64,000 bases of DNA from Magnolia sinica (Eukaryota > Streptophyta > Magnoliopsida > Magnoliales > Magnoliaceae): contig NC_080584.1 of the NCBI RefSeq assembly GCF_029962835.1, positions 83,294,862-83,358,861 of the forward strand, in the 5' to 3' direction. This document shows positions 1-12,354 of this stretch, in pieces. The notes beneath the pieces are model-generated. The model had not been told where the DNA came from. It made no database searches and saw only the letters and a program-made list of their open reading frames with translations. Made by a program: the position numbers and the translations under genes. Positions within the stretch are counted from its first letter, which is position 1; the number at the start of each line of letters is the position of its first letter.

Positions 1-230
1 AGCTACTTAAGCCTTCGTAACTTATCTTGGTCTCTACTTATCCAACAAATAAGTTTGTTTCATAAACAACATACTTATCAACCAAAAAGTAGAAAAGTTT
101 GTTTGGTTTATAACAACACAAGTAATTTTAAATTTTAATTTTTTTAATCTCTCTCATTTTTCTCTTTTCTTCCATTTTTATAAATACATTTCATTAAAAT
201 CTCTTCCAATTTTTACTTATCTATCTGGGG
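1..230. other. AT-rich intergenic DNA, nothing recognised
   Basis: No convincing reading frame or repeat end is seen in this AT-rich stretch next to the minisatellite. Confidence 0.5.
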
Positions 231-239
231 TCCAATATT

Positions 240-1525
240 AAGATCCCCCTTCTATCATGTGGGGCCAAACTTTGATGTGAACTGTTCATCATGTTGGGTC
301 CACCTTTGTCATATCTTCAATGTGAACTGTCCATCATGTGGGGTTTATCTTTAATATAGACCATCCACCTTGTAATGCCCACCTTCCATGTGGGCTATCC
401 ATCGTATGGGGCCACCTTGGATGTGGGTTGCCCTTCATGTCAGACGTTGGATGTGGATCATCCATCATGCGAGGCCCACCTTTAATGTGGATCGTCTAGC
501 ATGCAGGGCCCAACTTCATAGTCTCCATCATGCTCAGCCACCTTGGATGTAGGCCATTCATCATAAGGAGCTGACCTTAGATGAGGACCGTCCATTACGT
601 GGGGCCCACCTTGATGTTGGACATCCATCATGTGAGGCCCACCGTCAATGTCAGTTGTCCATCATGTGTGGCCCACCTTTAAGGAACATGACCATCATTT
701 GGAGCCCACCTTTGATGTGAATTGTCCATCGTGTGGGCCTCCCTTCGTAGTGGGTTGTCTATCATGCATGACGGACCCGCCTTGGATGCAAATCATTCAT
801 CTTTAGGAGTTGACTTTTGATGTGGACCATCCATTATGTGAGGCCCACCTTGATGTGGGTCATCCATCCTGTGGGGCCCACCTGCCCATCATGTGGAACC
901 AATCTTTGATGTGGACCGTCCATCATGTAGGCCCCACCTTTGATGTGGATCGTCCATCATACAGTGCCCACCTTTGATGTGGATCGTCCATCATATAGTG
1001 CCCACTTTAGATGTGGGTCATCACCATTTGGGGCTGACCTTTGATGTGGACCATCAATCATGTGGGCCCACCTTGATGTGGACCATCCATCACGCGGGCC
1101 CACCTTGATGTGGATTATCCATTATGTGGGGCCCACCTTCAAAGTGGGCTAGGCCCGCTTTGGATGTGGGCCGTTCATCATTAGGGGCTGACCTTTGATG
1201 TGGACCATCCATTATGTGAGCCCACCTTGATGTGGGTCATCCATCATGTGGATTCCACCTTTGATGTGGGTTGTCAATAATGTAGGCTCCACCTTTGAAA
1301 TGTGGGTTGTCTATCATATGGGCCACTTTGGAATATGGACCATTCATTATTAGGGGCCGACCTTTAATGTGGATTGTCCATTATATGAGCCCACCTTGAT
1401 GTGGGTCATCCATCATGTGGGCCCATCTTTGATGAGGACCATCCATCGCATGGGCCCCACCTTTAATGTGGACAATCCATCATGCAGGGCTACCTTTGAT
1501 ATGGACCGTCCATCACATCGGGACA
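240..1525. repeat. Degenerate GGGCCCACC minisatellite
   Basis: The phrase CCATCATGTGGGGCCCACC followed by TTTGATGTGGACCGT recurs with many substitutions about every 34-45 bases, roughly 30 times. Short reading frames inside it are products of the repetition. The motif is the same GGGCCCACC/GTCCATC vocabulary found in the foldback transposons further along, so the array may have grown from one of their arms (inference). Confidence 0.85.
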
Positions 1526-1624
1526 TGAGCAAGAGAAGGAAGGAGAGAGAGAGAGTTATAAAGTAAGAAGTTAAAAGCAAGACATTTTTACTTACCGCTA
1601 CAAGTTTAATCTAATAAGCTACTT

Positions 1625-2740
1625 TTACAAAGGTCTTTGTTTCAATAAAGCTACCTCATTAATCCATATAATTATCATTCCACTATCTTCTGTAATGGTT
1701 GTCATGACAGCAAATGGGTGGGCAGCTTGAGTGGGCCCCATCGTAATGTTTATGTAAAATCCACCCCAACCACCAGGTGCATCACCCCATGTTAGGCCAA
1801 TGGCCCAAATACCATTTCCATCTTTGATCCAAGTGGACCACATGATTGGAAATGGTGTGTGAGGCAACACTTGCCCTCCAAACCGTTTCCATTAGTGTGG
1901 CCCACATGAATTACTGATGGGTATGATTTTTGGGCCACAACTCTAAATTTTTATTTGATATCTAATGGTTGGAGTGGATTTCATATACCTATCACAGTGT
2001 GCCCTCTAAAAATCAAGGGTGGAAATCTCTCTCCCAATTGTTTCCTTCGGTATGGCCCACTAGAATCACACGTCAGCCTAATGTTATCTCATCTCCTAAT
2101 ATAAGGCTAGATATGTAATGGTCTGAGTGGATCTTACATAAGCATTAAGGTGGGCCCAGTCAAAATCAAGAGCAGCGTAAATAATCTCTGTAAAGTTGGA
2201 GAAGGACACTAGGACTTGATTTTTGGTTAAGCCCGTGCAAAATCCTAAGCAACTCGGACTGACTTGTGATTTAGGTGCACTACCCTAAAGAAAAAAGTTA
2301 GAAGAGATCCACCCTTACTTTTACAGGGCCCACTATGATGATTGTATGAAATTCACTCCAATCATTAGACGACACACCAAAACTTATGCCTAGGGCCTAA
2401 AATTCAAGATCATCCATGATTTTGGTGGGCCATACCTAGGGAAATAGTTTGGAGGGCAATTGTTGCCCAGTGCACTATTTTCCATTTTCAATCATGTGGT
2501 ATAGATGGTGGGGGTGATTTTTACGCCCTTGGCGTGACATATCTAGTGGTCAGGGTGGATTTTACTTAAATATAAGGGTCAAGCCACCATGATGTATGAG
2601 TTTTATTCATATTGTTAATTGATTTTTTCATATTATCTTAGGGTATAATCCCAAAAATGAAGAAGATCTAAGACTCAAGTGGACCACACTACACATTAAA
2701 TTCCTACCATTAAAAATTTTTGGGAGCAGCAAAAGTTTTA
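1625..2740. repeat. Diverged transposon-derived DNA
   Basis: Scattered pieces such as GTGGGCCCCATCG, GTGGACCACA and GGTGGGCCATACC mark old fragments of GGGCCCACC-type elements. No gene is recognised and no element ends are clear. Confidence 0.45.
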
Positions 2741-2759
2741 ATCAGCAGTGATATTCATA

Positions 2760-3440
2760 TTTTCGTTTCATCTAGGTTTAGATGACCTTATGAACAGGTT
2801 GGATGGAAAATAAAAATCATGGTGCGACATAAGAAGATTTTAACAGTGGGCTTCCTTATCACTGCTGCTTCCTTTGGTGTGGTCCACTTGAGCTGTGGAT
2901 CTGCCTCATTTTTTTGGATTAAACCCTTAAATGATGTGGAAAAATAGATGAACAGTACAGATAAAACCATAAGCCTCAGAACCCTCGTTGTTCGGAGCTT
3001 GGGACAGGCGGGTGTAAGCACCGAATTCGCGTCCCTGCTTATGTGGAGAGATATACTTGTGCCAGTGGCTATGTGGGACCGGCAGGGATATTCGTGACAA
3101 ATCCACTCCGTCCATCTGTTTTAAAAGACCACAATAGGACCGGAATAAAAAAATAAAATCAGACAGATCCAAATCTCAGGTGGGCCATACCACACGAAAC
3201 AGTAGGGGATGAAGGTGTGGGGGTGACAGGAGTTTTGTATCTTGATGATATTCGTGTTTGCAATTTATCTGAGTGGTTATAACCCTGTGAACGGTTTGGA
3301 TGGCATGTAAATATCATGGTCAGCTCCAGGAAGGTTTCAACGGTGGACGTTTCCTTTCCCACTGTTTCGTGTAGTATGGCCCACCTGAGTTTTCGATCTG
3401 CCTGTTTTTTAGGCTCCTATCCTATTGTGGTCTTTTAAAA
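2760..3440. repeat. Foldback (MULE-like MITE) fragments
   Basis: Two incomplete copies of the foldback family lie here. Diagnostic phrases are GACCTTATGAACAGGTTGGA, TGTGGTCCACTTGAG, and the inverse GTGGGCCATACCACACGAAA. The ends are not clean. Confidence 0.6.
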
Positions 3441-3958
3441 CAGATGGACGGAGTGGATTTATCATAAATATCTCTGTGGCCCCACACAGCCCCGATCACA
3501 ATCATATCTCTGTGCCTGGGTAACAGCCAATCCGCTCCTCTACTTATGGGGTGCATCCAAAGACCCTCGAAATCAACCGTTTGGATCAGTGAAAAATGGG
3601 CCCCACTTATACAAACCCAAAGCTCAATTGGAACCGTACAAATATTCCGCGCGATCGTTGTATTATATCTCAAATTTCGAATTTTAGCATGGCATGCATG
3701 CTGTCTCCTGCCGCGGGCCCACCACATGAACCGGTCTGAGAAATCGGAGAGCGTACTGAGTAACGCAGTACGTTAAACTCTGTGGGGCCCACCATGAGAT
3801 ATGTGTCTTATCCACTCCGTCCATCCGTTTCACCATCCAATTTTAGATTATGAGCCAAAATTGGAAGGATATCCAAAGCTCAAGTGGACCACACCACAGG
3901 AAACAGTGTGAATTGATCATCTTCCATTGAAATCTTAACGGGACTCACAGAGGTTCGG

Positions 3959-4097
3959 GATGAAGGAAGCGGATTGGCTGGTGTACCACACACCAGCAAA
4001 CTAGCTGGTGTGGGTACATACATCATGGTGGGGCCTACAGAGCACCGAACACCAGCCACAGGGCTGGTGGCAGGGGGAGTAGCCAATCTGTTTCCGG
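3959..4097. mobile_element. Short foldback MITE, GGATTGGCT ends
   Basis: The left end reads GAAGCGGATTGGCTGG and the right end reads AGTAGCCAATCTGTTTCC, an imperfect terminal inverted repeat of about 20 bp. Only about 140 bp separates them, so this is an internally deleted relative of the 0.5-kb elements at 5,966, 33,083 and 34,064. Confidence 0.55.
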
Positions 4098-4629
4098 TTC
4101 AAAGGAGATCAAAGTTACATGGCCCACAATGATGTATTTATCATATCTACACCGTTCATCCATTTGAATAGATCATTTTAGATCTGATCCCAAAAATAAT
4201 TAATTTCCAAAGATCAAGTGGACCACACCACAAATAGCAGTGAGATAATGATTCTCACCATTAAAACATTACATGGATGAATATAAAAAACAAATATCAT
4301 ATTGATCCAATATTTCCGTGACCCCATAAGGGTTTCAATGGCCAGCATTCAATCCCCTACTGCTTTTTACAGTGTGGTCCACTTAATTTCTTGATCTGTC
4401 TTATTTTTCAGCTCAAGCCTTACGACGAGCTCAAAAGGTGGACGGACGGTTTGGATATAACTCATAACTCATGATGGGACCCACAGAACGACGAGCTCAA
4501 AAAGTGGACGGACGGTTTGGATATAACTCATAAGTCATGACTAAGGATGGGACCCACAAAACTCGGTCAACACACCAGCCACATCGGTGGTGTGTGGTAC
4601 ACTTGAGCTTTGGATGACAAATAAACGGA

Positions 4630-5162
4630 AACGGATTGGCTAATACCCTGCCACCAGCCAATGGCTGGTGTTGGGTGGTCTGTGAGCCTCACCATGATGT
4701 ATGTGTTTCATCCATTCCATCCATCTATTTTTATAGATCATTTTATGGTACTACACAAAAAATGAGGTATATCCTCATCTCAAGTGGACCACATTAGAGG
4801 AAACAGTGTTGAATGAACGTCGACCATTAAAAACTTTTTGGGGGCCATAAAAGTATTGGATCAAGCTGATCTTTGTTTCTTCCCTTCATCTGGGTCTTTA
4901 TGACCTAATCAACAGATTGGATGCCATATAAACAGTACAATGGGCCTTAAAAGGATTTAAATGATGAATATCCAATCACTACTGTATTCCTGTGGTGTGT
5001 TCCACATAAGAATTATATCCCTCTTATTTATAGGATGGAGCCCTAAAATGATCTTTAAAAATGGATGAACGGAATGGATGAAACGCATACATCATGGTAG
5101 GGCCCACAGACCACCGAACAACAGCCACGGGCTGGTGTCAGGGGGAGTAGCCAATCCGTTCA
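4630..5162. mobile_element. Foldback MITE, GGATTGGCT family
   Basis: Left end GGAAACGGATTGGCTA, right end GGGGGAGTAGCCAATCCGTT. The inside is a long imperfect palindrome: CATGATGTATGTGTTTCATCC near the left is mirrored by GGATGAAACGCATACATCATG near the right, and AAGTGGACCACATTAG is mirrored by the far arm. The target duplication is unclear because neighbouring repeats abut. Confidence 0.65.
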
Positions 5163-5429
5163 CTGTGGGCCTGGGAAGGTTTCCACGGTGGAAATCATTA
5201 TCCCCTCTTTTCCTGTGGTGGGGTCCACTTGAGCTATGGATATGCTTCAATTTTGGGCTCAACGCCTAAAATGAGCTGAAAAAACGGATGGACGGTGTGG
5301 ATAAGCCAGACACATTCACGGTGGGCCCAACAGACTTTACTCAGTACGACGAAGGGTACTGAGTTACTCAGTACGCAATCCGAGTGGGTCCCACGGTATG
5401 GTGACTGGCCTGCAGCCTTGAGAGAATAC

Positions 5430-5681
5430 CTGATCGCCGATCTTCCATCGGCTGACGTCTTTTCCGACGGATTCAACGGTTCCAGAGCACTCGAGGCCTG
5501 GATATGGGCTCGCTCCCTTCACAATCGGATACGATCCCTTTCGCTGCTCGGCATCGGCCCGGTTCAACGCGGTGGCCTCGACCTTTATCAGGACATCACC
5601 GTCTCCGATTCTAGGGTTTTCAACCTCTTCAATCTGGAGGACTTCCGGACCGCCGGGGCTTGTGATGACGATAGCCTTCAT
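5430..5681 (-). pseudogene. PIG3-type quinone oxidoreductase, orphan first coding exon
   Basis: The - strand frame starts MKAIVITSPGGPEVLQIEEV and runs 84 codons to GDQ, where CAG|GTATTC forms a good splice donor in phase 0. From family knowledge it matches the N-terminal GroES-like part of NAD(P)H:quinone oxidoreductases of the zinc-type alcohol dehydrogenase superfamily (plant proteins like At4g21580), with the TALNRAD and PYPGLECSGTVESVG signatures. These enzymes reduce quinones with NADPH; relatives usually have about 325 residues. The next exon should begin V-C-A-L-L with a GYAEK motif, but no such sequence is seen in the 5.3 kb downstream. A foldback element starts about 45 bp beyond the donor. 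The exon itself has no lesion, so this is either a live gene with a very long intron or a stranded fragment. Confidence 0.8.
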
Positions 5682-5895
5682 ATTTTCCGGCGGGATTGAC
5701 GGAAAACGAATGGTGGGATTGGTTTCGGAGGCCGGAATTCTCGCCTGAGAGGATCCCGGCGATCGGAATCTGGGAGGTTTGGGGAGGGGGTTTGACTTTT
5801 AAATGGGCGAAGAGTGAGGAGTGAGTAGGGAAATGGGGTTTGGAGACTGGTATATGGAAGTCGGAAGCGTAGTGCGTAGTGCGTGGAGTGCACAC
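5682..5895 (-). promoter_or_regulatory. Leader and likely promoter of the quinone oxidoreductase exon
   Basis: Between the ATG at 5,681 and the flanking foldback element at about 5,895 lie some 210 bp of non-repeat DNA. On the - strand it holds a TATA-like ATTTAAAAG near 5,797-5,805, followed by a C-rich stretch suited to a 5' leader. No core element is experimentally known. Confidence 0.4.
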
Positions 5896-5965
5896 CACCG
5901 ACTTCGGTGGTGGGTTGACGTCACCAAGCTTCGTGGGCCACCATGATGCATGGCTGGTGTACCAC

Positions 5966-6472
5966 GGGAACGGATTGGCTACTCCCCACTAGCCTGGTGG
6001 TCGGTGGTCGGTTCTCTGTGGGCCTCATCATGATGTATGTGTTTCATCCACACCGTTCATCCATTTTTACGGATCATTTTAGCAGTTGATGCAAAAAATT
6101 AGAGGGATATAAATCTCATGTGAACCACACAATAAGAAAACAATAGTGATTGGCCTCCAAAGGCCCACTATACTGTTTATTTGACATCCAATCTGTTGAT
6201 TAGGTCATATAGACCTAGATTATAGGGTAAAAACAAATATCAGCTTGATCCAAAACTTTTATAAGCCTTAAAAAGTTTTTAATGGTCCATGTTCATTCAA
6301 CACATATTCCTATAATGTGGTACAATTGAGATAGGGATATATCTCATTTTTTTCCCCATGCCCTAAAATTATCTATAAAAATAGATCGACACCATGGATA
6401 AAACACCTATATCATGGTGGGGCCCACCCATCAGCCATTGGCTGGTGGCAGGGGACTAGCCAATCCGTTTCC
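5966..6472. mobile_element. Foldback MITE with 9-bp target duplication
   Basis: The element begins GGGAACGGATTGGCTACTCC and ends with its inverse AGCCAATCCGTTTCC. It is flanked by the direct repeat GTGTACCAC (5,957-5,965 and 6,473-6,481). A 9-bp duplication is the mark of Mutator-like transposition. The 507-bp body is nearly all inverted repeat and carries no transposase. It sits inside an older related element whose ends contain the TGTACCAC phrase. Confidence 0.85.
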
Positions 6473-6482
6473 GTGTACCACG

Positions 6483-7450
6483 TACCACCAACCTGGCTAG
6501 TGTGTGTTGACGGCGGGGGATTGAACGTCTACCATTTAGACCCTCCCAGGGTCACAGAAATTTTGTATATGATATTTATTTTTCCTCTTCGTTTAGGTTT
6601 TACGTGAACTTATAAACAATTTGGGTGAAAAATAAATATTACAGTGGGTTCTACGAAACTTTCATCGGTGAAAATTATTACCCCTACTGTTATTTGTGGT
6701 GTGGTCTACTTAAGCTTGAATATGACTCATTTTTTGGATTAAGATCTAAAATGATTTCACTAAATATATAAACAGTGCAGATATGATAAATACATCATCA
6801 TGGAGGCCATGTAACTTTGATCCCCTTTCAGCTATTCATACAACTTCCGAGGTGTGGAGTGTTAGCGCTCATCTTCGCAAGACATGTACCACAGCTAGGT
6901 TGGTGGTGTGCCGTACACCAGTCAATCCGCTTCGGCATATGGAAGAAATCGGATTGTGTACTGAGTAACTCAGTATACTATTATGGTACTGAGTAAATTC
7001 AGTCAGGCCCACCTTGAATGTATGTGGTCTATCCACACCGTCCATCCATTTTTCCATCTAATTTAAAGGGTTGAACCCAAAATTGAAGTATGTCCAAAGA
7101 TTAAGTGGATCATACCACGGGAAACAGTGGGGATAATGATTTCCACTGTTGAAACCTTGTTAAGCCTTACGGTAATGTCTATTTGTCATCCAACCTGTTC
7201 ATAAGATCATACAGACATGGATGAAAGGAAAACACAAATATAATCTTGATCCAAAACTCAAGTGGGCCCCAAGAATTTTTCAACTATAAACATTTAATTC
7301 AACTGCTTCTTATGGTGTGGTCCATTTGAACATTTAACATGCTTAATTTTAAGGCTCAAGCCACAAAATCATCTGATAAATTGGATGGATGGAGCAGATA
7401 AAATACATAAATCATGCCACACCACGGACCTTAGTGGTGTGTTAACGTTA
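6483..7450. repeat. Older foldback elements, two adjoining copies
   Basis: One copy spans about 6,483-6,830 and another begins at about 6,943 with AATCGGATTGTGTACTGAGT and runs through CACACCGTCCATCCA (7,036) to the mirrored TTGGATGGATGGAGCAGAT (7,380). Both retain the mirrored GTGGATCATACCAC and TGTGGTCCATTTGA arms. The boundaries are approximate. Confidence 0.55.
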
Positions 7451-8395
7451 TTGAGTTCCAGCCCCTCCCTAACGTACGTGCCATTCTGCAATATCGTTTT
7501 AAGAGGTGGCTGCTTGTACCAAAATCTAATTAACCATTTTGATATTGCCACGTCACATGGTACGAGGGGTATTAAAAAAGCATGTACTGAAGATTTGGGG
7601 ATCACCTCATGCCTACAACACTGTTACCGGTATTTCAGTTCTCCATCCGTCGGGGTTTACAGTAGTTCCAGCCATGTTGATCCTAAAGCATGTTATTATT
7701 TTATCTATCATAAGTTATGGTCCATGAGGTATAATCGTTCACATAAAGGTGGCACGTGGCTGGGAAGTTGTTCTCTCGTCTCGTCTGGAAATCTAGAAAA
7801 CAAAAGCAAATGTAAGAAAAAGACCCTCCAAATCCAAAAAACACAATTATCCATCCAACATAGGTATGTGTATCTAGGTCTAGTTCTTCCCTACCTACAA
7901 GCAATGGACCCTTAACATAGATTTAAACTCGATTTGTTCCTGCACACTCGCCGGACCGATTTTAGGCCATAGTTAATAGTTGTAATTCCCTTCTATCTGC
8001 ACTTACATATCGGATCTGAAAGAATACCTTAGCTTAGGTATCCACTAGCCTACGCTCATATATTAGGTCGACCTTAATTGTAATTCTCGGCATTGTCTCT
8101 GCTTCGCTCATCATCACACTACTCTTGGAAGCACCATGCTGCTCTCAATTAGGTAGGCGATCCTGTTTTAGTGGTAAGATATTCATCTCTTTTCCCCTGC
8201 ATCCATCTCTTTTATTTTCTATTTCGACCATACAACTATTGTACCTTCAAAATTTTAAAACAAAAAAGAGTTCATTAAGAGGAAGAGCCCCAACCTCCAT
8301 CAATCGCTTGAGTAACGAATGCACAACAGTTGATTGAATGGACAAACGGTCAAGCCACGACTAGGGACTCACTCTATCTTGACGCCAGGGGTCGG
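7451..8395. other. Intergenic DNA, no gene recognised
   Basis: A + strand frame of 176 codons (7,385-7,915) crosses from a foldback arm into unique-looking DNA. It has no recognisable domain and no codon signal that I can see. I see no repeat ends here. Confidence 0.4.
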
Positions 8396-9225
8396 TGATG
8401 TCATGCCCCGAAATCCGGACACAGAGTATGCACCCTCAGATTCAAGTTTCAGTTCGTAACTCGTACACAAAGTGTACTAATTTAATTCCTTAATCAGTTT
8501 AATCAGAGATGATAATTATATTTAGTCTAAGTTCCACCATAATCTCAATCACACATACGTAACACTTAGTGTCACGCCCCAAAATCCGGGTACAGAGTGT
8601 GCACCCTCAGACCCGAGTTTTGGTTCGTAACTTATACACAAAGTATATCAACTTAATTCTTTAATCAGTTTAATCGCATGTGATATTTACATTCAATATA
8701 AAGTCCACCATAATCTCAATCACACATACAAAATACATAACACCAATCAACTAAGCATTTATAAATCTTAATAATCCTTAAAATAAAATAAACCTTAAAA
8801 TTATTCATTTATTATACCATTATACTATAATGATATTTATTCCATGCTAATATTGGTCCAAAGAAATAAAGCTAAATAATTCCTTAAAGTCGCAAAATAA
8901 ATACCAGTATGTATTATTCGTTAATTAAGTTGTGCTAACAAAATAAAACATATAATTAAAAATTTTCTAATGCAGCCACTTCATCCTCAGATAAGTATGG
9001 CCATGATTCAGGTGGGTCGTGTTCAGGTACAGTAGATCCTTCCGGTTCTTGCGCCACGTCATCTGCTAATGGCTCCTCTGTATGGTTTTTTCATCAATAA
9101 AAAAATATAAGCTGGCCAGGCTTAGTGATATAACCCAGCATGGTTCATAATCATAATAATTAAAATAATGCAAAAATACATGTACAAAGATATGAATGTA
9201 AAATGAGGTATGAATGCATCAGATG

Positions 9226-10826
9226 GGGTGATCGTCCATCTACTTAGGTTGGAGGTCGTCAACCCGCATCCACCCGTTGGGTAGGCTTCCACCTTTCGGT
9301 AGGCTTGGGCATAGCCCGCATCTGGTAACGCTCTACCAGGATCGGCATTTCTTCCAGGAGGGCCCCTAGGATCGACCATGCATTATGCAATGCAATGAAT
9401 GAGAGATGATAAATAAATGCATATTTTTCCTATTTGGCATAGTTGTCTCAATTAAAATATTCACATATAAATTTATCGTACAATCATCATATCAAAATAT
9501 TCAAACCAGTAAATAAATCAAATAATCACAATGATTTATTTTAATTTTAATGAATTATGAGACAAGTTGGGTCACTCACCTGAGTTTGGTAGTATTGACT
9601 CTGCAATGTAATTAGGTTGATTTGAAGGTCGGGGTCCTATCAATTATATCAACGGTATTATTATTCATATATTTGTATTCCATGGTGGGGCCCACCTTTG
9701 ATTAACATCCTAGTGGCCAGATCCAAAATAATTAAATAATTCAAATTTATATTCTATTTTTTTCTCCCTCATAAGATTTTAAAATTGAATGATAATTACT
9801 TGATCAGGGTGGTCCATCGAATGGTCAGATCATTCAGATTCTTAAGGTCTTGTCATGTTTTACCTCTATGCATTTGAGGAGTGGTGTGGATCTAACCAAA
9901 CATTCACCTATGGCCCATCTTGACCTTCTACGCCAAGTGATAGTAACACTTGCGCAAAATATCCAAGATTCCTTTATCAAACACTTCTACGTCTAACTAA
10001 TGTGACCCATCTGATGGTTAGACGATCATCCATCTGCTTGGGTTGGAGGTCGTCAACCCGCATCCACCTGTTGGGTAGGTTTCCACCTTTCGGTAGGCTT
10101 GGGCATAGCCCACATCTGGTAACACTCTATCAGAGTTGACATTTATTCCAAGAAGGGCCACTAGGATCGACTATACATTATGTAAATGCAATGAATGATT
10201 GATGATATGTAAATGCATATTTTTCATATTTGGTATAATTCTCTTCATCAGAATATTCACTTATGAATTTAGCGTACAATTATCATATCAAAATACTTAA
10301 ATCAGTAAATCAATCAAACAATCACAACGATTTATTTTAATTTTAATGAATTATGAGACAAGTTGGGTTACTCACTTAAGTCTGGTGGTATAGACTCTGT
10401 AGGGTAATTAGGTTGGTTTGAATTTCAAGATCCCATCAATTATATCAACAATATTATTATTCATATATTTTTATTACATGGTGGGGCCCATTTTTGATTA
10501 ACATCTTAGGTGGATTCAAAATAATCAAATAATTAAAATTTCTATTTTAAATTTGTATCTTTTACTTTCTTTTTAAGATCGTGAAATTGATTGAAAATTA
10601 TTTGATCGAGGTGGCCCATTGGATGATTAGATCATTCAAATTCTTGAGGTCTTGTCATGTTTTGCCTCTACACATTGGATGAATGGTGTGGATCTAACCA
10701 TACATATACCAATGGCCCATCTCGACCTTTTATGCCAAGTGATACCAACACTTGTGAAAAAAATCTAAGATTCTTTTATTAAACACTTCTAGATCTAACT
10801 AATGCGGCTCATCTGATGGTTAGATT
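9226..10826. repeat. Tandem duplication, unit about 800 bp
   Basis: The stretch from GTTGGAGGTCGTCAACCCGC through CATCTGATGGTTAG occurs twice in the same direction, starting at about 9,226 and 10,022. The copies differ by scattered substitutions and small gaps, so the duplication is not recent. Confidence 0.85.
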
Positions 10827-11263
10827 GATCTGAATATTAGAGCCCTTGTATATTTTGGCCTTAGGGATCATATGATCTGTACAGATATAATCTAATTCGA
10901 TCAGATTGCACTCATTAAATTTATTCGTACAATAATACTGAACAGATCTAAAATCATAAAGCATCACTTTGTTAAAATTATCTTTACACACCCATACAAT
11001 GATCATGTGGATGATCCACACCATCCATTACATAGATCAAGAAGAAATTAATAACATAGTAAAAATTAAAAAGATTTAATGATTAGAACTTACCTGATCG
11101 AGCCTTCTTAGAATCTTTTCTCTCTTTTTCTCTAGGGCTTCTTATTTTTTTTCTATTAAGAAGAATCCTCTCGTATCCATTTTTTAAAGAAACTTTTTTT
11201 ATTAAGATAGGATGAGCACATCCTCCCTTATCCTGAATTTTAATTATTTTTTTATGACATTTG

Positions 11264-11288
11264 ATATATATATATATATATATATATT
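11264..11288. repeat. (TA)n microsatellite
   Basis: About twelve TA repeats in an AT-rich context. Confidence 0.9.
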
Positions 11289-11455
11289 TCTTATTACTAC
11301 TTCAAGAATCAATCTCTAAACCTCTCTTTCAACTAAGAATATCTCTACCAACTCAACTATTAACTTATTCTTAATTTTTTATTTAAAAATAAAATCTTTA
11401 AATATTTAATTTAGTTTTTTTTTTTAATAATGTATCAAAATTTAGGGTTGTTACA

Positions 11456-12350
11456 GGTGGTCACAATTTGAATAAGATCTAATCAGTTTTAGCATGCCTG
11501 CAACTTTCGCATGTGTTCCGCGTGATCGAATTTGAGACCCAATATCATTTTGGCATGCCCAGTGGAACATGTGTGCAGTTGTCAATTGAAATTTATAACA
11601 AAATGAGTAGATAATTTACTCAAGTTAGTGAGGATATTGAGGAACATGATCTCTGACAAGCTCATGAGGCATTCACAATCTAGGTTGAACTAGAAGTCCC
11701 TAATCCTTCGCTTCCAACAATTGGGTTGGGGTTAAATCGGGTTGGATTGCATACAGAGGAATTTGGATTAGGCACCTCATATTGGAATTTGGGTTAGGTC
11801 CTCCTAAGGTTGGATTGGGTTGGGTTGGGGTTAACCCTTAACCCAATCCAATCCAACGCAAACCACCCACTCACCTAATTAGCACAACATGATAAGCTAA
11901 TCAGTCTCAAATTACCTAATTTTGTCAATCATCCCTCACAATTAGTCCTTTCTTGATTGCAATATATCTGTTGTTCATCAAATGGACCACACCCCCATGG
12001 ATTAAATGAAGGTGTATTAAACAGTGCCGAGGCTGAGAGAATATGTACAATAATGTTCAGCCGTTTAATTTGTAAAAAGTAAGCCCATTTTTCGTGATAG
12101 AACATCTACATGCCAAAAGTCACCATTAATGACCTAGCATCAAATATCCCCCTGATTTGAGTAACCCGGATGTGGAATATTTGCATTTAAATGTTTAAAT
12201 TGTCAGATCTCAAGTTTAATAAGTTGGACTTAAGCTAGGGTCTAATGAAAGGACATCTTTCAACCATTAATGTGTACATGACATCAAATCAACATCAAAC
12301 TAATTTACTGAGTTGACAACATAATGAGAACTACTTTGTGTAAAAATATA
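11456..12350. other. Intergenic DNA with small inverted GGGTTGG repeats
   Basis: Around 11,720-11,870 the run GGTTGGATTGGGTTGGG is followed by its rough inverse ACCCAATCCAATCCAACG, a short palindromic repeat. No gene is recognised in the rest. Confidence 0.4.
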
Positions 12351-12354
12351 TCAT

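Larger units (their letters stand above)
3742..5385. repeat. Composite foldback element with TACTGAGTAAC ends
   Basis: The left end carries GCGTACTGAGTAACGCAGTAC followed by GGGGCCCACC. The right end at 5,335-5,385 carries the reverse complement (GTACTGAGTTACTCAGTACGC) preceded by GGTGGGCCC. Smaller relatives with GGATTGGCT ends lie inside (3,959-4,097 and about 4,630-5,162), so the region is a nest. I could not fix a target-site duplication. Confidence 0.55.
8399..11455. repeat. Large repeat with TGTCAYGCCCC / GGGTTGTTACA ends
   Basis: The segment opens with TGTCATGCCCCGAAATCCGG, repeats a similar start at 8,571 (TGTCACGCCCCAAAATCCGG), and closes with AGGGTTGTTACA, whose complement resembles the start. 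Flanks GGTGA and GGTGG match at four of five bases. TG...CA ends and a 5-bp flank would fit a large solo LTR; a DNA element is also possible. No coding part is seen. It contains a 0.8-kb tandem duplication and a (TA)n tract. Confidence 0.5.

Noticed and set aside
5295-5699. A + strand frame of 134 codons
   Set aside because: It is the antisense of the quinone oxidoreductase exon, which has a clear protein match on the - strand.
7385-7915. A 176-codon + strand frame as a gene
   Set aside because: It begins inside a foldback arm, has no recognisable domain, and no supporting splice or promoter signals.
9122-9379. 85-codon - strand frame in the large repeat
   Set aside because: It lies within the duplicated repeat unit and has no counterpart frame in the second copy.
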